Assembly: GCA_963749145.1 (NCBI GenBank)
Contig: CAVVLN010000005.1
Location: 992,001 to 1,056,000, forward strand
DNA length: 64,000 nt
DNA from: JASHPR01 sp963749145
Lineage (GTDB): Bacteria > Actinomycetota > Actinomycetes > Streptosporangiales > Streptosporangiaceae
Direction of reading: 5' to 3'
Notes under the pieces: generated by a model
What the model was told of the DNA's origin: nothing
The model's database searches: none
What the model saw: only the letters and a program-made list of their open reading frames with translations
Shown here: piece by piece, positions 59,879-64,000 of the stretch
Position numbering within the stretch: position 1 is the first letter of the stretch
How the letters are laid out: every line of letters starts with the position of its first letter
Program-made: the position numbers and the translations under genes

Positions 59879-60601
59879 ATGAGCGTGGCCGGGATGTTCG
59901 ACGGCGGCCCAGCCGGGTCTATCCGGCCCGTGCAGCGACCGGTGCCGCTGCGCCAGTCGGTGTACGAGGCTCTGGTCGAGCTCATCGTGGCCGGCTCGCT
60001 CCGCCCGGGCCAGCACCTGGTGGAGTCCGAGCTGGCCCGCCAGCTCGGGGTCAGCAGGCAGCCGGTGCGCGAAGCCCTGCATCGGCTCGAAGCCGAGGGC
60101 TGGATCGACCTGCGGCCCAGCCAGGGCGCGTTCGTGCACGTGCCCACCGATCGTGAGGTCGACCAGCTGCTGGACGTGCGCGAGCTGCTCGAGGGGGCGA
60201 CGGCCCGGCTGGCCGCACGGGCGGCGACGCCCGAGGCGGTGACCACGCTGCGCGCGACCTGGCAGGAGGGCGTCGACGCCGTCGAGACCGGTGACCTGGC
60301 CCGCACCGTGGCCGCCAACAACGCCTTCCACACGGCCGTCGCCGAGATCGCGGGCAACGCCGTGCTGGCCCAGCTCACCGACATCGTCGGCCGGCGGGTG
60401 CGCTGGTACTACCGCAAGGTGGCCCCGGCCCGCGGTCACGAGTCGTGGGCTGAGCATGCCGAGCTGGTCGCCGCGATCGAGGCGGGCGACGAGGACCAGG
60501 CGGCCGAGCTGGCCCGGACCCACACCGAGCGGACCCGCACGGCCTATCACGGCCCGGGCGCCCCCGTCCCGCTCCCCGGCGGCTCCGCCCTGGCCCGCTG
60601 A
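59879..60601 (+). CDS. GntR-family regulator, FadR (FCD) subfamily
   Basis: A 240-residue regulator. The winged helix covers residues 25-88 (LRQSVYEALVELIVAGSLRP, ESELARQLGVSRQPVREALH, RLEAEGWI). The FCD ligand domain follows with metal-binding Asp/His candidates in DVRELLEGATARLAARA, AANNAFHTAVAEIAGN and HESWAEHAELVAAIEAGD. Ligands of FCD regulators are often carboxylic acids. The start follows GGGGGGCGG. Its target is not evident. The stop codon is the first TGA of a 39-bp tandem repeat. Confidence 0.9.
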   Translation: MSVAGMFDGGPAGSIRPVQRPVPLRQSVYEALVELIVAGSLRPGQHLVESELARQLGVSRQPVREALHRLEAEGWIDLRPSQGAFVHVPTDREVDQLLDVRELLEGATARLAARAATPEAVTTLRATWQEGVDAVETGDLARTVAANNAFHTAVAEIAGNAVLAQLTDIVGRRVRWYYRKVAPARGHESWAEHAELVAAIEAGDEDQAAELARTHTERTRTAYHGPGAPVPLPGGSALAR

Positions 60602-60698
60602 GCCGCGGGCCGACTGAGCCGCTCCGCCCTGGCCCGCTGAGCCGCGGGCCGACTGAGCCGCTCCGCCCTGGCCCGCTGAGCCGCGGGCCGACTGAGCC
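60582..60698. repeat. 39-bp tandem repeat, three copies, over the GntR stop
   Basis: Identical 39-base units start at 60582, 60621 and 60660. The first contains the last codons and the TGA of the GntR gene, and the others repeat that end outside the gene. Confidence 0.93.
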
Positions 60699-60792
60699 GC
60701 GGGCGCTGGGCGCTGGCAGCCGGGCGTCCGGGCGTCCGGGCGGACCGGGCGGACCGGCCCACCCCGGGCGGACCGGCCCACCCCGGGCCGGG

Positions 60793-61107
60793 TCAGGGCA
60801 GGCGGACCACGCTGACCGGGTCGGAGGCGTAAGGGTCCTGGGCATTGTCGATGAGCTCGATCTCGCCGCGGTCGGACAAGATGTGAAATGAGCCGTCGGC
60901 CCCGTACTCGCGGATGATCGTGGTGGTGCCGTCGGTGTGCGTGTAGCGCTCCTGGGTGAACCGCTCGGTGATCGTCTTCTCGGCGTCCACGGCGGGCTCG
61001 TCCCGCCACACGAAGCGGTACGGGGCGAGCGGCAGCCTCAGCTCGTACGGAAAGTCGGTCGGCACCGGACGCTCCCAACGGGTCGGACGCTCGTGAATGC
61101 GGTACAT
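60793..61107 (-). CDS. Unknown small protein of the ferredoxin-oxidoreductase gene group
   Basis: A 104-residue soluble protein without membrane segments (MYRIHERPTRWERPVPTDFP, FVWRDEPAVDAEKTITERFT, TTTIIREYGADGSFHILSD, IELIDNAQDPYASDPVSVV). It is beta-rich and acidic. The ATG is preceded by GGGGAAGG. It is the last of three small minus-strand genes after a 2-oxoacid:ferredoxin oxidoreductase. I do not recognise the family. Confidence 0.65.
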   Translation of the reverse strand: MYRIHERPTRWERPVPTDFPYELRLPLAPYRFVWRDEPAVDAEKTITERFTQERYTHTDGTTTIIREYGADGSFHILSDRGEIELIDNAQDPYASDPVSVVRLP

Positions 61108-61154
61108 CCACCTTCCCCGGTCGCGGGGGGAGGAGACGACCGGGGGTCTTGCGC

Positions 61155-61267
61155 GGTCGCGCTGGCCGGGGCTGGCGGTCGCGCTGGCCGGGGCTGGCGG
61201 TCGCGCTGGCCGGGGCTGGCGGTCGCGCTGGCCGGGCCTGGCGGTCGCTGGCCGGGCTGGCGGTCGC
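61155..61267. repeat. 22-bp tandem repeat, about five copies
   Basis: Units GGTCGCGCTGGCCGGGGCTG plus GC start at 61155, 61177, 61199, 61221 and 61243, the last shortened by a few bases. It lies between two small genes and just after the stop of the upstream one. Confidence 0.88.
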
Positions 61268-61279
61268 GTCGCGGCCGCG

Positions 61280-61615
61280 TCACGCATCCAAGAGCCCGAG
61301 CCTGCGCAGCAGCTCGGCGCGGGCCGGGCCCTCCCGGCTCGCCTCGAACAGTTCGTCAAGTCCCCAGCCCGCCAGGTCCAGCAGGTCCGCCGCCTGGTCG
61401 AACAGCTGGCTGCGCTCGCCCGGCGGCACGGTCCTGATCACCAGGTGCTGGACCACCTGGATCACCGCGTCCCGCATCAGCGCGCGCCGCTCCCCGGTCG
61501 GCCGGGCGATCCCGGGCTGGAGCGGGATGAGCTTCGGGGGGTTCCGGGGGGTCGCCCCCCCGGGCTGGTACTGTGCGCCGGGGCCGGGGGTCACGGGCCC
61601 GTTCTGGCTGGTCAT
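61280..61615 (-). CDS. Unknown small helical protein
   Basis: A 111-residue protein. The first 45 residues are Pro/Gly-rich, partly encoded by a G/C palindrome (PGGATPRNPP). Residues 45-111 are helical (LMRDAVIQVVQHLVIRTVPP, LFDQAADLLDLAGWGLDELF, EASREGPARAELLRRLGLLD). Its ATG overlaps the upstream TGA (ATGA), so it is coupled to the next small gene. Family not recognised. Confidence 0.6.
   Translation of the reverse strand: MTSQNGPVTPGPGAQYQPGGATPRNPPKLIPLQPGIARPTGERRALMRDAVIQVVQHLVIRTVPPGERSQLFDQAADLLDLAGWGLDELFEASREGPARAELLRRLGLLDA
61541..61565. repeat. 25-bp G/C palindrome, copy 3
   Basis: Exactly the same 25 bases as at 15326-15350, here inside the unknown helical-protein gene and translated on the opposite strand. 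Confidence 0.8.
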
Positions 61616-61932
61616 GTGCGGCCGCCTCCCCGGGGTGCCCCCGGCGGGCCATCCGGCCCGGCCAGCACCGCCAGCTCGTCGCGCAACCGGTCCGCTTCCC
61701 CCGGCCGGTCCAGGTCGATCACCTCGGCCAGGGCGAATCGCCGGCCCCCCGGCGAGCCGTCGGCCAGCCGCACCGGCTCGGCCTCGGCGAACACCTCGAA
61801 CCGTCGGCTGGCCGCGCGCGGCGCGATGGCCAGGATGTATCGCAGCACCGCGGCCCGGTCGGCCAGGTAGCGCTGCTGGTGCCCGCCGTCGAAGCGGACC
61901 TGCCATTCGCGGGTCATCGCGGTGGGCTCCAT
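61612..61932 (-). CDS. Unknown small protein coupled to the next gene
   Basis: A 106-residue protein (MTREWQVRFDGGHQQRYLAD, AAVLRYILAIAPRAASRRFE, VFAEAEPVRLADGSPGGRRF). Mixed alpha/beta composition, no membrane segment. Two ATGs are possible, four codons apart. It ends with ATGA overlap. Position between the oxidoreductase genes and the helical protein suggests an accessory role in that enzyme. Family not recognised. Confidence 0.6.
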   Translation of the reverse strand: MEPTAMTREWQVRFDGGHQQRYLADRAAVLRYILAIAPRAASRRFEVFAEAEPVRLADGSPGGRRFALAEVIDLDRPGEADRLRDELAVLAGPDGPPGAPRGGGRT

Positions 61933-61971
61933 GGCGTCCGGCCGCCGGCCCCGGCTGGCGCCGGTAACCGG

Positions 61972-63063
61972 CTAAGCACCGATGCCCCGGTTCAGCGGCA
62001 TCGAGTAGGTTTCCTCCGCGAGCCGCTTGTGGTGGGCGGGGTCCTCGCCCTCGCGCAGGGGCGCGGGTACGTCCATGCCCATGTCCTGCCAGTTCTGGTT
62101 GGCGCCGCGCTGCAGGGTCGCGATGTGCTCGGGCAGCAGGTGGCCGAACCGGCCCTGCATGGCCAGGTAGTCGGTGACCGGGCGCTGCACCGGCGGGTGG
62201 AAGTAGCGGTACTCGCGCGTGGCCGGGTCGTACTCCCAGACCGGGAACAGGCCGGCCTCGACCACCCGCCGCCCCAGTTCCACGGTCATCGAGGTCTGGT
62301 AGACCCACCCCTTCTGGCAGGGCGTGTAGCAGTGCAGGAACGCGGCGCCCACGTGGTTGAGGCCCTTGCGGGTCTTGTTCATCAGGTCAACGGGGTAGCC
62401 GACCGTGGTGGTGGCCACGTAGCAGTGCGGGTGCCCGGCCGCCATCATCTTGGCCAGGTTCTTGGGCGGCAGCTTCTTGCCCTCCGGGATCGCCTTGCCG
62501 AACGGCGTGAACGTGGTCATGCCCGCGTACGGGGTGGTGGGCGAGGTCTGGATGCCGGTGTTGGCGTAGCACTCGTTGTCGTAGCAGATGAACAGCGCGT
62601 CGTGGTTGCGGTACAGGGCGCCGGAGATCGACCCGAGCCCGATGTCGGAGGCGCTGCCGTCGCCGGCCATCACGATGATGTTCGGGTACGGGCCGGGGTA
62701 GCGGCCCTTGCGGATCATGGCCTCGTAGCCCGCTGCCATCCCGGACGTGAACGATCCGCCGCTAGCGATCGGCGTGTGCGCCCAGGGAACTGTGTACGGG
62801 GTGCACAGGTACGTGGAGTTGGCCACGTACATGCAGCCGGTGGGCCCGGCCAGCACGCTGTCCTCGCCCGCGGCCTTGAGCACCCAGCGGTACTGGATCG
62901 CCGGGCCGCAGCCCGCGCAGGTGCGGTGGCCCGCCGCGTACGGATCCTCCTCGGGGAAGTCGGGCAGGTAGTGACGGTCGCGGCCGGCCGAGTCGTCGGT
63001 CGCGGCGCCGCGGCCTTCCTCGTCGAACAGCGGCAGGTGATGGCGGACGACCTCGTGTGCCAT
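61972..63063 (-). CDS. 2-oxoacid:ferredoxin oxidoreductase, beta (TPP-binding) subunit
   Basis: A 363-residue PorB-type subunit. The N-terminal Cys pair CAGCGPAIQYRW begins the fold. The thiamine-diphosphate motif is GDGSASDIGLGSISGALYRN ending in DNECYANTG, and TTVGYPVDLMN and CYTPCQKGWVYQ provide further cysteines that could hold a 4Fe-4S cluster. It decarboxylates a 2-oxoacid such as pyruvate to the acyl-CoA with ferredoxin as acceptor. ATG with AGGAGAG SD; seven bases after the alpha-subunit stop. It is unlike the E1 type seen at 4-6 kb, so the strain has two kinds of 2-oxoacid decarboxylating enzyme. Confidence 0.88.
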   Translation of the reverse strand: MAHEVVRHHLPLFDEEGRGAATDDSAGRDRHYLPDFPEEDPYAAGHRTCAGCGPAIQYRWVLKAAGEDSVLAGPTGCMYVANSTYLCTPYTVPWAHTPIASGGSFTSGMAAGYEAMIRKGRYPGPYPNIIVMAGDGSASDIGLGSISGALYRNHDALFICYDNECYANTGIQTSPTTPYAGMTTFTPFGKAIPEGKKLPPKNLAKMMAAGHPHCYVATTTVGYPVDLMNKTRKGLNHVGAAFLHCYTPCQKGWVYQTSMTVELGRRVVEAGLFPVWEYDPATREYRYFHPPVQRPVTDYLAMQGRFGHLLPEHIATLQRGANQNWQDMGMDVPAPLREGEDPAHHKRLAEETYSMPLNRGIGA

Positions 63064-63070
63064 TGCTCTC

Positions 63071-64000
63071 CTACTCCTCGAACCCGACCCAGTGGGTCGC
63101 CTTCTCGACCCGGCCCTGGCGCACCGCCTCGCCGAGCTTGCCGGCCATCCACTCGAACTCGGCCACCGGCACGGTCTCGCCGCCCAGCCCGGCCATGAAC
63201 GAGGTGACCAGCGGGCGCTCGTACTCGGCCTGGTACAGCGCGGTGGTCACGTCCAGCGACAGGATGCCGCCGTAGCTGGCCCCGCCCAGGCCGAGGTTGG
63301 TCTCCACCACCCCGACCGCCTTGATCCCGCGCAGCGCCGCCCGCAGGTCGTCGCTGGGGAACGGCCGGATCCAGAGCAGCCGGGCCATGCCGATCTTGAT
63401 GCCCTGCTCGCGCAGCCGCCGGATCGCGGCCCGGCAGGTGACCGAGTGACCGCCGGAGATGACCAGCGCGATCTCGGCGTCGTCGAGCAGGTACTCCTCG
63501 ACGAAGTGGGAGTACTGCCGCCCGAAAACCGCCGCGAACTCATCGGTCTTGTGCCGGATGACCGGGATCGCGTCCTCCATCGCGCGGGCCCGCTCCAGCT
63601 GCAGCGGCGGTCCCTGCTCGGGGTGGATCTGCGGGCCGTGCGACACCGGCCGCCGCGGGTCGAGCGCGAACGGAAGCTGGTAGGGCGGCAGGTAGGCGTC
63701 CACGTCCGCCACGGCCGGCAGGTCCACCTCGCCGGCGATGTGCGAGACGAAGTAGCCGTCCTGGACCACCATCTGCGGCAGCAGCACCCGCGGGTCCTCG
63801 CCGATCGCGTACGCGATCAGGCTCTTGTCGAAGACCTCCTGCGGGGTGGCGGCCCAGCCGAGCAGCCAGCCCATGTCCCGGGTGCACAGCGCGTCGGTGT
63901 GCTCGGAGCCGAAGTCGCCCGGCGGGTCGAGGGTACGGTCGGCGATCGACATCTGGATCGGGATCCGGGCCCCGGAGATGATCGAGTACATCTCGTAGGC
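63071..64000 (-). CDS. 2-oxoacid:ferredoxin oxidoreductase, alpha subunit (5' end outside window)
   Basis: At least 306 residues of a PorA-like subunit; the N-terminus lies beyond base 64000. Visible are GSEHTDALCTRDMGWLLGWA, VLLPQMVVQDGYFVSHIAGE, IALVISGGHSVTCRAAIRRL, the domain-II segment KIGMARLLWIRPFPSDDLRA, and VGVVETNLGLGGASYGGIL. It forms the alpha-beta catalytic unit with the next gene. Gamma and delta subunits are not in the window and may lie upstream. Confidence 0.88.
   Translation of the reverse strand, partial: AYEMYSIISGARIPIQMSIADRTLDPPGDFGSEHTDALCTRDMGWLLGWAATPQEVFDKSLIAYAIGEDPRVLLPQMVVQDGYFVSHIAGEVDLPAVADVDAYLPPYQLPFALDPRRPVSHGPQIHPEQGPPLQLERARAMEDAIPVIRHKTDEFAAVFGRQYSHFVEEYLLDDAEIALVISGGHSVTCRAAIRRLREQGIKIGMARLLWIRPFPSDDLRAALRGIKAVGVVETNLGLGGASYGGILSLDVTTALYQAEYERPLVTSFMAGLGGETVPVAEFEWMAGKLGEAVRQGRVEKATHWVGFEE

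Noticed and set aside
1..64000. tRNA, rRNA, CRISPR array, prophage or insertion sequence
   Set aside because: No T-loop-like GTTCGA segments in a plausible cloverleaf, no rRNA-like stretches, no regularly spaced direct repeats with unique spacers, and no transposase, integrase or capsid motifs were seen. The tandem arrays have no spacers.

Overview
The window is about 64 kb of very GC-rich DNA with strong G/C preference at third codon positions, many GTG and some TTG starts, and typical actinobacterial families: F420-dependent oxidoreductases, a PAC2 proteasome-chaperone homologue, several ECF sigma factors, PaaX, PucR, GntR and TetR regulators, and a GlsB/LapA stress-protein pair. It is chromosomal DNA of a soil-type actinomycete. 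Genus cannot be read from the sequence. I see no rRNA, tRNA, CRISPR array, phage or transposase.

Layout. 0-4 kb: end of a TIGR03084-type protein, a small secreted peptide gene, an ECF sigma factor fused to its own membrane anchor, and GlsB and LapA. 4-8.3 kb: an acetoin/pyruvate dehydrogenase-type E1 alpha/beta pair, a TIM-barrel isomerase and a PaaX regulator. 8.6-10.8 kb: an ECF42 sigma factor with its DGPF (YciI) partner and two divergent promoter-like sites of ECF42 type. 10.9-22 kb: a LysR regulator and a catabolic cluster (FAD oxidoreductase, aconitase X large and small subunits, an IlvD/Edd dehydratase, and a branched-chain-amino-acid-type ABC importer whose LivF and LivH genes form one reading frame). 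22.2-26.6 kb: a run of broken or shortened genes (SDR, LLM oxidoreductase, amidohydrolase, alpha/beta hydrolase). 26.9-28.4 kb: an amidase.

28.8-39.2 kb: a tightly packed operon that is the most unusual part of the window. It holds an acetoacetate-CoA ligase, a two-subunit PEP-synthase-like dikinase resembling phenylphosphate synthase, biotin carrier, biotin carboxylase, a carboxyltransferase that has lost the pyruvate-binding arginine, a HAD phosphatase and a quinone-reductase-like enzyme. I propose an ATP- and biotin-dependent ketone carboxylation route: ketone to enol phosphate to 3-oxoacid to 3-oxoacyl-CoA.

39.3-40 kb: VapBC toxin-antitoxin with a palindromic operator. 40-49 kb (minus strand): a seven-gene methyl-cycle operon (PucR regulator, homocysteine methyltransferase/MTHFR, MetV, MetF, an unassigned methyltransferase, a MetE-like protein, MetK). 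49-54.3 kb: MFS exporter with divergent TetR, PPOX F420 enzyme, a second MetE-like protein, and an IspH-fold protein lacking most IspH active-site residues. 54.6-60.6 kb: carbonic anhydrase, PAC2 protein, a GbsR/MarR-type regulator with a divergent tetronasin-type ABC exporter, and a GntR regulator. 60.8-64 kb: a 2-oxoacid:ferredoxin oxidoreductase (alpha, beta) followed by three small unknown genes.

Two features run through the window. Short tandem repeats often sit over or next to stop codons. An identical 25-bp G/C palindrome lies inside two genes, with a related third copy where two genes overlap. Several genes, including the normally essential metK, carry one-base frame breaks in G/C-rich tracts. 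Some of these may be sequencing errors, so frame-broken genes are annotated with that caution.
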